This document shows, one piece after another, positions 1 through 8,874 of a stretch of 64,000 nucleotides of DNA (positions are counted from its first letter, which is position 1; every line of letters starts with the position of its first letter). Source of the stretch: Phycisphaerales bacterium (GTDB lineage: Bacteria; Planctomycetota; Phycisphaerae; Sedimentisphaerales; Anaerobacaceae). A program made the position numbers and the translations under genes. The DNA lies in assembly GCA_030602885.1 (NCBI GenBank), contig JAUVYV010000008.1, positions 1 to 64,000 of the forward strand. The letters are read 5' to 3'. Below the pieces are notes generated by a model, which saw only the letters and a list, made by a program, of their open reading frames with translations, had not been told where the DNA came from and did not search any database.

Positions 1-145
1 CAGAAAATGCTCCTGACCCCTTTTCCCCTCCCAGAAAATGCTCCTGACCCCTTTTCCCCTCCCAGAAAATGCTCCTGACCCCTTTTCCCCTCCTTTTCCC
101 CTCCAGAAAATGCTCCTGACCCCTTTTCCCCTCCTTTTCCCCTCC
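1..145. repeat. 31-nt tandem repeat array, four copies, continuing past the left edge
   Basis: Copies of a unit beginning CAGAAAATGCTCCTGACCCC start at 1, 32, 63 and 104. The third and fourth carry an extra TTTTCCCCTCC block. On the minus strand the unit reads AAAAGGGGTCAGGAGCATTT. The array lies in frame with the GH51 reading frame on the minus strand and contains no stop there. There are no unique spacers, so it is not a CRISPR. It could be a real expansion or an assembly artefact at a contig end. Confidence 0.9.
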
Positions 146-679
146 GCCGAGCGAATCGATAGCGATGGTCTCTCGTTCGGCCTGGCCGGCGCCCCATATA
201 AGACTAACCTCAATCTTTACATCACCGGCACGGGCAAGAATTATCCTGCCCTCGTATTTCCTGCCCTTCACCAAACCTAAACTGCCCTGAACAATCCCAC
301 ACGCCTTGTTGCTGCTTACCTTCACCGCCGGCGTCTGCTGGCCCACATACGAATCCTCACGCACCATAGTTACGCACGAATTGTCCCCGACCGCTTTCCA
401 CGGCGACTTATCTTCACCAACTGCGTAGAAGAACTTGCGGTCCTCTAACATCTCCGCCCATATCCCGCCGTAAATGCACCTGCCTAAGTGCTCGATAAAC
501 TGCCCGTAAATATACGGTGAAATCTCCGCTGAAGTTTTGCCCGTATCTATCGTAATAGAAACCCGCTCGACACCCCTGGCATTCGTCCCAGCCGTCTGAC
601 CGAACGTGCAGACCGGTATCAAAAATAAAACAGCCAGGCACAGAAAACCAATGCGGTTAATATAGCTCGTCCGCACCAT
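2..679 (-). CDS. GH51-type alpha-L-arabinofuranosidase, N-terminal part, interrupted by repeat array
   Basis: The frame is open from an ATG at 679 (GGAG ten bases upstream) to the window edge, about 226 codons. The protein begins with a signal peptide (hydrophobic core FLCLAVLFLIPVC). It then has ITIDTGKTSAEISPYIYGQF, followed by IEHLGRCIYGGIWAEML, the classic start of GH51 arabinofuranosidases, which release arabinose from arabinan or arabinoxylan. The homologous part includes an N-terminal beta-sandwich-like stretch and stops near residue 177, where the frame enters the 31-nt repeat array and turns into a low-complexity Gly/Lys/Arg-rich sequence. The catalytic barrel is not in this window. 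The gene is either truncated by the repeats or resumes beyond the edge. The family call is secure; an intact product is doubtful. Confidence 0.8.
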   Translation of the reverse strand, partial: MVRTSYINRIGFLCLAVLFLIPVCTFGQTAGTNARGVERVSITIDTGKTSAEISPYIYGQFIEHLGRCIYGGIWAEMLEDRKFFYAVGEDKSPWKAVGDNSCVTMVREDSYVGQQTPAVKVSSNKACGIVQGSLGLVKGRKYEGRIILARAGDVKIEVSLIWGAGQAERETIAIDSLGGGEKEGKRGQEHFLEGKRRGKGVRSIFWEGKRGQEHFLGGEKGSGAFS

Positions 680-1097
680 TTTGTTTTTCTCCAAAAACGT
701 ACCTTCAAAATAAAGTAACGTGTCCTTAAACGCATAATATTTTAGGCCGGCTTATGAAAAATGCAATTCAATTATGTCCTTGTCGCACAACACGCGATTG
801 CGCTGTGCGTTCTGCCCGTCATAAACTCCCGTCCCCCATATCCTCGCAAACCGCAGCTTCTACGCCAACGACTGTTTCAAAGGGCCAAAATTTCATACAA
901 AAAGGACAAACCCGTAACCTGCCCGTAACACTGCCTGTGTACAATCGCTCCGGGATAAAGATGATTAGGTAGATGCTGTTAAGGAGTGAATTATGGTCTT
1001 GAAGTGTTTAAGGGACAAGCCTCGAACAACCGTCGTTCGCCTGTTTGAGCGGACGCTGGGTCGTCACACATCGCATTTGTGGAAAGGAGCTTTTATC
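680..1097. other. Intergenic gap between divergent GH51 and hydrolase genes
   Basis: This gap separates two divergent genes and should hold both promoters. An A/T-rich tract lies at 700-745. A 72-codon ORF at 754-972 has no recognisable family, no convincing ribosome binding site and a biased composition, so I do not call it. A Shine-Dalgarno AAGGAG at 981-986 stands seven bases before an ATG at 993, which is an alternative start for the next gene. Confidence 0.5.
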
Positions 1098-2576
1098 ATG
1101 GACCGTTTCGCATGCACACATTCCCGTGTCTTGGCTCTACTGGGAATCATTGTAGTTGCAATGCTCTTCCCAGCCGTCGCACGCTGCCGGGACCCGCAAC
1201 TCGCCGGCCGTGTCACCGACTACCTCGACGTGCTCAATTCAGGCGACCGCCGGCAAATCCGAGCTTACATAACAGAGAACTGCGACCCATCCTTTCTCAA
1301 AAGCATTCCCATACATATACACGTCACCATACAGATGGGTTTCTACTATGCAACCGGCGGCCTGGGATATGAATTTCACAGTATGCGCGATTCTCAAACC
1401 GGACTGCTCGGCGCCGTGCTGCGCAACAAACTGACCGGCTCATGGTTAGACCTCAGTATCCTGCTTGCACAACAGCCGCCGCACAAAATCAACGGCTTCC
1501 CCGACTTCGAACCCACGTCTCCTCCGCCGGGCGTTCAGCCGTCCGCCAAACTAAGCGACAAGGAAATCGTTCAACGTCTTGAAATCTGCCTGAAAAAGCT
1601 TGTCGAAGACGACGAGTTCTCAGGCGTGGTCCTGCTCGCCAAAAACGGCACAGAACTGTTCCACAAGGCCTATGGTCTGGCAAGCAAATCGTATGAAGTG
1701 CCGAACCGCCTCGATACCAGATTCAATATCGCCTCCGTGGGCAAAGTTTTCACCGGTATCGCAATCACCCAGTTAGCCGAGAAGAAAAAACTCTCGTTAA
1801 CCGACCCTGTGAGCAAATATCTGCCCCCAGATTGGCTAAACCCCGATATCAGCAAAAAGATTCAGATTCAGCACCTACTCACTCACACGTCGGGTCTCGG
1901 TGATTACTTCAAGAAGCTGTATGGCCGCCAAACTCCGCTTGTCTTCCGCAACCTCGACGACTACAAGGTGCTGACTGCCGACGAAACTCTCGCCTTCGAG
2001 CCCGCAGCACAGTGGTCCTACAGCAACACCGGCTTCCTCCTGCTCGGAGCGGTGCTCGAAAAAGTCACGGGCCAAAGCTACTTCGACTACGTTCGAGACC
2101 ACATCTACGCCCCTGCCGGCATGTCAAACACCGACGCCTGGGACAAGGACTCCCCTCTGCCGAATCGCGCCACCGGCTACATGAAGGAATACTTGGACAA
2201 CACCGTTCAGTGGAGGACCGACCTCTTCACGCGCGTCATAAAAGGCATGCCTTCCGGAGGCAGTTTCTCAACCGCCCAAGACCTCTTGAAATTCGATATC
2301 GCCCTCCGTTTGCACAAGCTGCTCAGCCCCGAGTACACAAAGATGGTCCTGACAGGCAAGCCCGAGCTTAACTGCTGGCACTATGGGTACGGATTCTTCA
2401 TCAGCGACGGCCCCGCCGGCCGCATCGCAGCTCATGGCGGCGACGGCTCCGGCATCAGCAGTCAGTTCAAGATGTATCTCGACTCGGGTTACACCGTCGT
2501 TGTCCTTTCCAACTACGGCCCGCCCGCAGCCACCACAGTTGAGCAAATCATCCACCAGATGCTCGCCTCGCAATAG
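1098..2576 (+). CDS. Secreted serine hydrolase, beta-lactamase (class C/PBP4*-like) family
   Basis: A 492-aa exported enzyme of the PF00144 family (class C beta-lactamases, D-alanyl-D-alanine carboxypeptidases, esterases). The nucleophile motif S-x-x-K is visible as SVGK (IASVGKVFTGIA), the Tyr motif as YSN in WSYSNTGFLLLG, and the third motif as HGG in AAHGGDGSG. A non-catalytic N-terminal region of about 150 residues with a LDVLNSGDRRQI stretch precedes the catalytic domain. I chose ATG 1098 because AAAGGAG stands just upstream and a clear signal peptide (VLALLGIIVVAMLFPAVA) begins there. ATG 993 also has a good AAGGAG but would bury the signal peptide behind 35 residues. Its true substrate (peptide, ester or lactam) cannot be read from the sequence. 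Confidence 0.85.
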   Translation: MDRFACTHSRVLALLGIIVVAMLFPAVARCRDPQLAGRVTDYLDVLNSGDRRQIRAYITENCDPSFLKSIPIHIHVTIQMGFYYATGGLGYEFHSMRDSQTGLLGAVLRNKLTGSWLDLSILLAQQPPHKINGFPDFEPTSPPPGVQPSAKLSDKEIVQRLEICLKKLVEDDEFSGVVLLAKNGTELFHKAYGLASKSYEVPNRLDTRFNIASVGKVFTGIAITQLAEKKKLSLTDPVSKYLPPDWLNPDISKKIQIQHLLTHTSGLGDYFKKLYGRQTPLVFRNLDDYKVLTADETLAFEPAAQWSYSNTGFLLLGAVLEKVTGQSYFDYVRDHIYAPAGMSNTDAWDKDSPLPNRATGYMKEYLDNTVQWRTDLFTRVIKGMPSGGSFSTAQDLLKFDIALRLHKLLSPEYTKMVLTGKPELNCWHYGYGFFISDGPAGRIAAHGGDGSGISSQFKMYLDSGYTVVVLSNYGPPAATTVEQIIHQMLASQ

Positions 2577-2645
2577 TTGAAAGGAAGCTGTCCTTACACG
2601 ATGAAACAATTAAAAAATAATAACGCGTTTTTGAAGAGGTGCAAA

Positions 2646-2813
2646 ATGAAACGTTCTGTCTTGCTTCAACCCAATGTGATTAAGTGGCTCACCGTCTCGA
2701 TCATCATTGCCTGTTCTCAAATCCAGACCGTCGCCGAAACCAGCCAACCTTCCCCCTCTGTAACCGAATTCACAGTTAAAACCTGCGATGGCCTGCTTTT
2801 CCAGCTCGTTTAG
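2646..2813 (+). pseudogene. Remnant: N-terminus of a secreted protein
   Basis: ATG at 2646 starts a signal peptide (VIKWLTVSIIIACSQIQTVA) followed by a Ser/Pro-rich stretch. The frame then runs into sequence that is homologous on the opposite strand to a sigma-54 activator and stops at 2811-2813. Total length is 55 residues. It looks like the first exported part of a gene whose remainder has been lost. Its original function cannot be told. Confidence 0.5.
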
Positions 2814-2957
2814 CGAGACGTCGCCGAGGCCGGTCCCGATTCTATCGGGACTACTCGGGGCCAATTGGCGAACCTGACGTATCTCAGGCGGGATATCTTG
2901 GATGTCGAGCTGCTTACAGTCGCACATGACCACCATCGTCCTGAAAGTGTTACTCAG
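2784..2957 (-). pseudogene. Remnant: C-terminal part of an NtrC-type sigma-54 activator
   Basis: On the minus strand the translation contains SNTFRTMVVMC, LDIQDIPPEIR and DVSLNELEKQAI. This matches the end of the AAA+ domain (the usual NxxELRNxxxRMV...LxxxDLPPEI region) and the linker into the Fis-type HTH of NtrC-family response regulators. It lacks the Walker motifs and GAFTGA loop, and the Fis helix-turn-helix is cut off after LEKQAI. It is therefore a non-functional fragment, joined nose to nose with the secreted-protein fragment on the other strand. Confidence 0.6.
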
Positions 2958-3031
2958 GCCGGCAGAGGTTTGGTTAAGATTTTCGGTTTTTTGTCGATAA
3001 AATGCTTGCAAGTGGTTTTGGGGAGTGTATA

Positions 3032-3112
3032 ATGAGTAGTATGGATGGTAAGTTTACAGTTTGTATCACTTCTATCGGTCTTCTCGGCTTAGGGCTGCTC
3101 CTGCGCCTTTAG
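3032..3112 (+). other. Short ORF, possible N-terminal stub of a membrane protein
   Basis: A 26-codon frame (MSSMDGKFTVC then one hydrophobic segment IGLLGLGLLL) follows a GGGAG nine bases upstream. It ends at a TAG where AT-rich filler sequence begins. It resembles the start of a small inner-membrane protein truncated by the filler. It may also be a real one-helix peptide. No family is recognised. Confidence 0.25.
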
Positions 3113-3261
3113 GGCGCAGAATAGACTACATATCAATTTGTGATTTCCGATTTTCGATTTCCAATTGCCTGGAGTGGAAGAATTGCGTGGCAATTGCGCT
3201 GCTTTCAGGCCATAATATGGTGCTTAACTATCGACAGATTAAAAACTTGGGAGACAGACCC

Positions 3262-4824
3262 ATGCAGGACAAAGTGATAATATTCGATACGACGTTACGT
3301 GACGGTGAGCAGTCGCCGGGGGCGTCGCTTTCCATCAATGAAAAGCTCGAAATTGCGCAGCAATTGGCGGTTTTAGGCGTTGACGTTATCGAGGCGGGTT
3401 TTCCGGTGTCTTCGCCTGCGCAGTTCGAGGCGACGCGGCGATGCGCCGAGGAGGTGAGCGGGCCTACGGTATGCGCGCTGGCCCGCGCACACGAAAAGGA
3501 TATCGAATCGGCTGGCACGGCGATTGGGCCTGCGAAGAGCAAGCGGATACATACGTTTATCGCAACAAGCGCGATACATATGGAGCACAAGCTCTGCAAG
3601 CGGCCTGGAGAGGTAGTGAAAATGGCGGTGGCGGCGGTGGAGCAGGCGAAGACGTTTACGGACGACGTGGAGTTCTCGCCGGAGGATGCGTGTCGCAGCG
3701 AGATGGGGTTTCTCATCGAGATACTGACGGCGGTAATCGAGGCGGGAGCTACTACGCTCAATATTCCTGATACGGTTGGGTACGTGCTGCCTTACGAGTA
3801 CGGCAGGATAATCGGTGAATTGGCGGCGAAGGTGCCGGGGATTGGGAAGTGCGTAATAAGTACGCACTGCCATAACGATTTGGGGATGGCGGTGGCGAAT
3901 TCGCTGGCCGGTGTGCGGAACGGTGCGCGGCAGGTTGAGTGTACGATAAACGGGCTTGGCGAACGGGCTGGTAATGCGGCGCTCGAGGAGGTGGTGATGG
4001 GGATACATACGCGGCCTGACTTTTTCGGCAAGGACAGGGACAAGGCGCTGACGACGAATATCAAGACGACGCAGATTCACAAGACGAGCCAATTAGTGAG
4101 CCGGCTGACGGGATTTGTGATTCAGCCTAACAAGGCGATTGTCGGGGCGAATGCTTTTGCGCATGAGAGCGGCGTGCACGTGGATGGTATGCTCAAGGAC
4201 CGCTCGACTTACGAGATTATGACGCCGGAGACGATTGGGCTTACGGGGTCGCGGATGGTATTGGGCAGGCATACGGGCAGGCACGGATTCAGTGACCGGT
4301 GCAAGCAGTTAGGGTATAAGCTGAGCAAGGACGAGGAAGAGCAGACGTATGAGCGGTTTTTGCAGATAGCGGACAAGAAGAAAGAGGTCTATGATGAAGA
4401 TATTGCGGCTTTGGTAAATGATGAGATTCATGTGGTTGAGCATACGTATGTGCTCGAGCATATGCGGGTCGTGATAGATACGGATACGACGCCGAAGGCA
4501 AGCGTGCGGATACGGACAAGGGACGTCGTCCAGGAAGCAGAGGCGGAAGGTGACGGGCCTGTGGATGCGGCGTACGAGGCGATACGTGAGGCGACGGGGC
4601 ATTCGCCGAAATTAGAGAACTATTCGATAAAGGCGGTGACCAGCGGTAAAGAGGCGCTCGGCGAGGCGACGGTGAAGATAAAGAGCGACGGCAGGGTGTA
4701 TATCGGCAGAGGTATATCGACGGACATCATCGAGGCAAGCGCCAAGGCGTATATCGATGCGATAAACCGGATGGTGGCGGCACAGGACAAGGGTGAAGAG
4801 CCGGGGCTGAAAGCCGAGCTTTGA
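3262..4824 (+). CDS. leuA: 2-isopropylmalate synthase
   Basis: Condenses acetyl-CoA with 2-oxoisovalerate, the first committed step of leucine synthesis, in the cytosol. The 520-aa protein starts with VIIFDTTLRDGEQSPGASL, the active-site loop of the DRE-TIM metallolyase family. It carries the metal-binding HCHNDLG (near residue 200) and GLGERAGNAALEE, and has a C-terminal LeuA regulatory domain (about residues 380-510, where leucine normally feeds back). I chose ATG 3262 (GGGAGA upstream) over the maximal frame from 3061, because the extra 67 residues translate AT-rich filler and match nothing. It opens a leu cluster read in one direction with leuC, leuD and leuB. No leader peptide or T-box was seen upstream. 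Confidence 0.95.
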   Translation: MQDKVIIFDTTLRDGEQSPGASLSINEKLEIAQQLAVLGVDVIEAGFPVSSPAQFEATRRCAEEVSGPTVCALARAHEKDIESAGTAIGPAKSKRIHTFIATSAIHMEHKLCKRPGEVVKMAVAAVEQAKTFTDDVEFSPEDACRSEMGFLIEILTAVIEAGATTLNIPDTVGYVLPYEYGRIIGELAAKVPGIGKCVISTHCHNDLGMAVANSLAGVRNGARQVECTINGLGERAGNAALEEVVMGIHTRPDFFGKDRDKALTTNIKTTQIHKTSQLVSRLTGFVIQPNKAIVGANAFAHESGVHVDGMLKDRSTYEIMTPETIGLTGSRMVLGRHTGRHGFSDRCKQLGYKLSKDEEEQTYERFLQIADKKKEVYDEDIAALVNDEIHVVEHTYVLEHMRVVIDTDTTPKASVRIRTRDVVQEAEAEGDGPVDAAYEAIREATGHSPKLENYSIKAVTSGKEALGEATVKIKSDGRVYIGRGISTDIIEASAKAYIDAINRMVAAQDKGEEPGLKAEL

Positions 4825-4906
4825 GAAATCCTAAATTCTAAACCCTGAATCCTAAACAAATTCAAATGACCGAAATTTGAAATTCAAAACGTAGAGGTCG
4901 CAAGAT
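4825..4906. repeat. AT-rich intergenic filler repeat
   Basis: The stretch after leuA reads like iterated variants of AAATCCTAAATTC, AAACCCTGAATCC and AAATTTGAAATTCAAAAC. Similar filler recurs at about 3138-3165, 10471-10555, 10908-10962, 11945-11975, 49462-49500 and 56990-57060. It is non-coding. Confidence 0.6.
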
Positions 4907-6169
4907 ATGGGTATGACGATAACGGAAAAGATATTGGCGCGGGCGGCGGGGAAGGAATCGGTGCGGCCTAGCGAGCTGATAAATGCGAAGATAGACGTGG
5001 TGATGTGCCATGATGTGACGACGCCGGCGGCGATACGGATGCTTGTCGAGCACGGGATTGATAGGGTGTTCGATGCCGAGAAAATCGTTGTGACGCCGGA
5101 CCACTTTCAGCCGGCAAAGGATATCAAGAGCGCCGAGCTTGCCAAGCGGTTGGACGAGTGGGCAAGGCGGCACAAGATTAAGCATTACTACAAGCTCGGG
5201 CGGGCGGGGGTTTGTCATGCGCTTTTGCCCGAGCAGGGACATATCCGGCCCGGCGAGGTGATTGTCGGCGGTGATTCGCATACGTGCACGTACGGGGCGT
5301 TTGCGGCATTCGGTACGGGTATCGGCTCGACGGATTTAGCGGCGGTGATTGCTACGGGTGAATTGTGGTTTAAAGTGCCGGCGTCGATTAAGCTCGTGCT
5401 TAACGGGGCGCTTACGGCAGGGGTCTATAGCAAAGACGTTATCCTTGCGGTGATAGCGAGGATAGGTGTGGATGGTGCGCTGTATCAGGCGATGGAGTTT
5501 GCCGGTTCCGCTATTGCGGAGATGAGTATGGAAGCGCGGATGACGATGACGAATATGGCTATCGAGGCGGGCGCGAAGAATGGGATAATCGGGTTCGATG
5601 AAGTGACGAAGGCGTACTTGGATGGGCATTTGAAAGAGAAAACTGAGTACACCGTTTTTGAATCCGATGCAGATGCGGAGTACGTAAGCGTCGAGGAGTT
5701 TGACTGCTCGAAGTTGGAACCGATGGTGGCGATGCCGCACTTGCCCAGCGGAGGCGTCCCTATCGATGAGTGCAGTGGTATGGAGATGGACCAGGCTTAT
5801 ATCGGAAGCTGTACGAACGGCCGCATAGAGGACCTTCGGATTGCGGCGGAGATAATGAAGGGTAAGCAGGTGGCGATTCGGACGATAGTGGTTCCTGCTA
5901 CGCCGACGATCTGGAAGCAGGCGAAGGATGAAGGGCTGTTCGATGTCTTCTATGATGCGGGTTGCGTGATTTCAGCGCCGACGTGCGGGGCGTGCCTTGG
6001 CGGGTTCATGGGGATATTGGCGGCAGGTGAGAAGTGCGTCAGTACGACGAACAGGAACTTCGTGGGCAGGATGGGACATCCGGAAAGCGAAGTGTATCTG
6101 GCCAGCCCAGCTACTGCAGCGGCAAGCGCTGTCGAAGGGAAACTGATAGATCCAAGAAAATGCTTGTAG
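4907..6169 (+). CDS. leuC: 3-isopropylmalate dehydratase, large subunit
   Basis: Aconitase-family subunit that, with LeuD, isomerises 2- to 3-isopropylmalate. The 420-aa length fits the shorter bacterial/archaeal LeuC/HacA class. The 4Fe-4S cluster ligands are visible: one Cys in [13 protein letters not shown] and two in the [10 protein letters not shown] segment. [20 protein letters not shown] is the conserved substrate-binding region. The start ATG lies 82 bases after leuA. LeuD is not adjacent: a rhamnosidase gene and a gene stub separate them by 2.7 kb, which is unusual for an obligate heterodimer. Confidence 0.95.
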   Translation: MGMTITEKILARAAGKESVRPSELINAKIDVVMCHDVTTPAAIRMLVEHGIDRVFDAEKIVVTPDHFQPAKDIKSAELAKRLDEWARRHKIKHYYKLGRAGVCHALLPEQGHIRPGEVIVGGDSHTCTYGAFAAFGTGIGSTDLAAVIATGELWFKVPASIKLVLNGALTAGVYSKDVILAVIARIGVDGALYQAMEFAGSAIAEMSMEARMTMTNMAIEAGAKNGIIGFDEVTKAYLDGHLKEKTEYTVFESDADAEYVSVEEFDCSKLEPMVAMPHLPSGGVPIDECSGMEMDQAYIGSCTNGRIEDLRIAAEIMKGKQVAIRTIVVPATPTIWKQAKDEGLFDVFYDAGCVISAPTCGACLGGFMGILAAGEKCVSTTNRNFVGRMGHPESEVYLASPATAAASAVEGKLIDPRKCL

Positions 6170-6214
6170 CCACAGAGAACACAGAGTTCACAGAGAAAGG
6201 CAAAAGGTAAGATT
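6170..6214. repeat. CACAGAG-type intergenic repeat
   Basis: CCACAGAGAACACAGAGTTC followed by ACAGAGAAAGG lies directly behind leuC: three imperfect CACAGAG units. It also supplies the purine-rich site before the next gene. Confidence 0.55.
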
Positions 6215-8533
6215 ATGAAGAGCGTGAAGGTGGTGACGGTGTTAGTGGTTTTGTGCGCGTCTTTTGGCATTGCACAGGGCGTTGAGGAGTTGAATTCGGA
6301 TGGGGTGCGGTATGCGCCGAGTAGTTGGACTGGGTTTTGGATAACTCATCCGGAGGTGGCGTTGAGTGAGTATGGTGTGGTGCATTTTCGGCGGAGCTTC
6401 GAGCTTAGTGAGCGGCGGAGTAAGTTTATTGTGCATGTTAGCGGGGACAACCGGTATGAGCTTTATGTGAACGGTGCGTTTGTGTGCATGGGGCCTATGC
6501 GGGGTGATTTGCAGCACTGGCGGTATGAGACGGTGGACTTGGGGCCTTTTTTGCGGAAGGGCAAGAATGTTGTTGCGGCGATGGTGGTGAACTGGGGGCC
6601 TGGGCGGATGAAAGCGCAGTTTTCGTCGATGACGGCGTTTTTCCTTTCGGGGCATGGTGAGAAGGAGCGGTTTATCCGGACGGACGATGATGGCTGGAAA
6701 GTTTATTGGAATAAGGCATATTCGGTTCGGCCTGTTCGGTGGATGTACGCAATCGATATTTCGAGTGGCTGGTACTGCGGGAATCCCATGGACCGGATAG
6801 ATGGGTCGAAGTACCCGTGGGGCTGGGAAAGAATAGATTATGACGACAGCGGCTGGGTGGGCGCGAAGTGGCTGGCACATGCGGCGACTCGCGGGACGCC
6901 GGGCTGGTCGGATTGGCTTTTTGTGCCGCGGACGATAAAGCTGCTGGAGCAGAGCAAAGAGCCGGTCGGCAAGGTCGTGCGAGCTGTGGGAATCGACGTT
7001 GAGGGGAATGCTTTTGACGGCAGGGTAGAGGTGCCGGCGGATACGAAGGTGACGATTTTGATTGACCACAAGACACTTACGATTGGGTATCCGCAGATAG
7101 TGGTGTCGGGCGGTGAGGGGAGCGAGATACGGCTTGGGTATGCGGAGTGTCTGTTTGATAAGGACAAGAGCAAGGGCAATCGCAATGAGATTAAAGATAA
7201 GCGGTTTATCGGGTACAAGGACGTTATAATAGCCGACGGCGGGAAAAATCGGAAGTATCGGCCTACGTGGCATCGCCCTTTTCGGTATTTGCAGTTGGAG
7301 GTGGAGACGAAGGGGCAGCCGTTAGTTATTGACGAGCTTTGCAATATCTACACGACGTACCCGGTAGAGGAAAAGGCGAAGTTTGCCTGTGACGACGAGC
7401 AGTTGATGAAGATATGGGATATTTGCTGGCGGACGGTGAAGATTTGCAGCCAGGATATGCTGATGAGTGATGCGTATTACGAGACGATGCAGTACACGTT
7501 CGATGCGAGGAACCATGCGCTGACGCTTTATTACATTTCGGGCGATACGGCGCTTTGGCGCGAGGCGATAAGGCAGTTTGACGATTCGCGGATACCGGAC
7601 GGTATCGGGTTGTCGGCTTATCCGAATAATTGGTACTGGATTATTCCGTATTACTCGCTGACCTATGCGGATATGCTCTACGATTACGTGATGGTGACGG
7701 GCGATAAGGAGCTTGCCCGGCAGATGGCGCCGGGGATACGCGCGACGTTCGGGTGGTTCGAGGACCGGGTGAACGAGCAGGGTATCCTGCGTAAATTAGA
7801 GTGGGCAGGTGTGGGCAGTTCGGTGTATTCGACATTGGCCTATGCCTATACGCTCAGGAATGTGGCTGAGGTGTGGGAGTATATCGGGCTGACGGAAGAG
7901 GCCCAGCGGTATCGGGCGAGAGCGAAGGAACTCGCGAAGAATGTGTACGAGCTGTGCTTCGATGAAGAAAAGCAAATGGTGGCGGAGAGTGCGGAAAAGA
8001 AACGGCATAGCCCTATGACGACCGTGCTGGCAGTGCTGACGGATTCGATACCGAAAGAAAAGCAAAAAGGAATAATCGAGAAAATAAAGGGTATCGGTTA
8101 TTCACGGTGGCTTTACTTAGCGGATGCTTATAAGAAGGTTGGATTGGGAGAGGAGTTCAGTGAGCTGTTGGGGCCTTGGCGCGATGCGCTGGGCGAGGGA
8201 TTGACGACCTGCCCGGAGCATACGACGAAGAATCCACGGTCGGACTGTCATCCGTGGTCAACGAATCCGCCGGTGCATTACTTTCGGACAATTTGCGGGA
8301 TAGAGGCGACTCAGCCGGGCTTTGGTAAGGTGCGTATTGAGCCGGCACTTGGTAAGCTGAAGTGGGTGAAGGCATCGCTGCCCACGCCGCGAGGGGCGAT
8401 TGAGGTGGATTTGAAACGCAAAGGTGCAACGGGCATAACGGGGACGGTGACGCTGCCGAAGGGAGTGACGGGCGAATTTGTGTGGAAAGGAAAGGTGGTT
8501 GAGTTGAAAGGCGGAAGGCAGAGTGTTTTTTAA
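6215..8533 (+). CDS. Secreted GH78-like alpha-L-rhamnosidase family protein
   Basis: A 772-aa exported protein (signal peptide VVTVLVVLCASFGIAQG). It has the GH78 layout: an N-terminal carbohydrate-binding beta-sandwich (FRRSFELSERR, YELYVNGAFVCMGPMRGD), a second beta domain (ITILID..., CDDEQLMKIWDICWRTVK), an (alpha/alpha)6 barrel, and a C-terminal beta domain after HYFRTICGIEATQPGF. The usual acid-motif region (DCPQRDE in typical members) reads SDAYYETMQYTFDAR here, so the catalytic residues are diverged and the substrate may not be a plain rhamnoside. It sits between leuC and leuD in the same direction, as if inserted into the leucine cluster. Confidence 0.72.
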   Translation: MKSVKVVTVLVVLCASFGIAQGVEELNSDGVRYAPSSWTGFWITHPEVALSEYGVVHFRRSFELSERRSKFIVHVSGDNRYELYVNGAFVCMGPMRGDLQHWRYETVDLGPFLRKGKNVVAAMVVNWGPGRMKAQFSSMTAFFLSGHGEKERFIRTDDDGWKVYWNKAYSVRPVRWMYAIDISSGWYCGNPMDRIDGSKYPWGWERIDYDDSGWVGAKWLAHAATRGTPGWSDWLFVPRTIKLLEQSKEPVGKVVRAVGIDVEGNAFDGRVEVPADTKVTILIDHKTLTIGYPQIVVSGGEGSEIRLGYAECLFDKDKSKGNRNEIKDKRFIGYKDVIIADGGKNRKYRPTWHRPFRYLQLEVETKGQPLVIDELCNIYTTYPVEEKAKFACDDEQLMKIWDICWRTVKICSQDMLMSDAYYETMQYTFDARNHALTLYYISGDTALWREAIRQFDDSRIPDGIGLSAYPNNWYWIIPYYSLTYADMLYDYVMVTGDKELARQMAPGIRATFGWFEDRVNEQGILRKLEWAGVGSSVYSTLAYAYTLRNVAEVWEYIGLTEEAQRYRARAKELAKNVYELCFDEEKQMVAESAEKKRHSPMTTVLAVLTDSIPKEKQKGIIEKIKGIGYSRWLYLADAYKKVGLGEEFSELLGPWRDALGEGLTTCPEHTTKNPRSDCHPWSTNPPVHYFRTICGIEATQPGFGKVRIEPALGKLKWVKASLPTPRGAIEVDLKRKGATGITGTVTLPKGVTGEFVWKGKVVELKGGRQSVF

Positions 8534-8553
8534 TCATGTGTTGTGTTTTTTTA

Positions 8554-8698
8554 TCACGGATTACACGGTATTTCTTTTTTGTTTTGTGGCGGTGGGATAC
8601 CGGAGATTATTGGGAGACGGGGAAGTTGAAGTGTGGTCGAAGATTCCGACATGAGAGGATTACACGGTATTTGGTTGGTCACGGATTAGACGGTATTT
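8554..8698 (+). repeat. Three copies of a CACGGATTACACGG-type repeat
   Basis: TCACGGATTACACGGTATTT occurs at 8554-8573, GGATTACACGGTATTT at about 8657-8672, and TCACGGATTAGACGGTATTT at 8679-8698. They lie between the GH78 gene and the GxxExxY stub. No protein is encoded here that I can support. Confidence 0.75.
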
Positions 8699-8713
8699 TT
8701 GGGTGCGGGAGCA

Positions 8714-8851
8714 ATGGTGTATCATGTTCCTAATCAGCTTGTGCATGGCGGGATAACAGGGAAGGTTATCGGCGCAGCGATGGAGGTGCACAAACAGTTG
8801 GGTGCAGGATTTCTTGAGAGCGTATATGAAGAGGCGCTTGCGCGCGAATGA
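8714..8851 (+). pseudogene. GxxExxY protein, N-terminal fragment
   Basis: ATG at 8714 opens 45 codons containing [20 protein letters not shown] and then [12 protein letters not shown]. This is the signature start of the GxxExxY family (PF13366, normally about 125 aa). It stops at TGA 8849-8851, within the sequence leading into leuD, so about two thirds of the protein is missing. GxxExxY genes are commonly found among intergenic repeats and intervening sequences, and this one follows the CACGGATTACACGG repeats. Confidence 0.8.
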
Positions 8852-8874
8852 CAGAGAAGCATGAGGTGGTAGTT

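Noticed and set aside
1-145. Repeat array as a CRISPR
   Set aside because: Units abut directly with no unique spacers and no cas genes are present.
414-641. 75-codon minus-strand ORF
   Set aside because: It is a different frame of the GH51 5' end; the frame starting at 679 has the signal peptide and the family motif.
754-972. 72-codon plus-strand ORF between GH51 and the serine hydrolase
   Set aside because: No ribosome binding site, no recognisable family, and it would cover the region expected to hold divergent promoters.
6242-7273. 343-codon minus-strand ORF
   Set aside because: Antisense of the GH78-like gene, rich in Pro/Arg/His as expected of a shadow frame.
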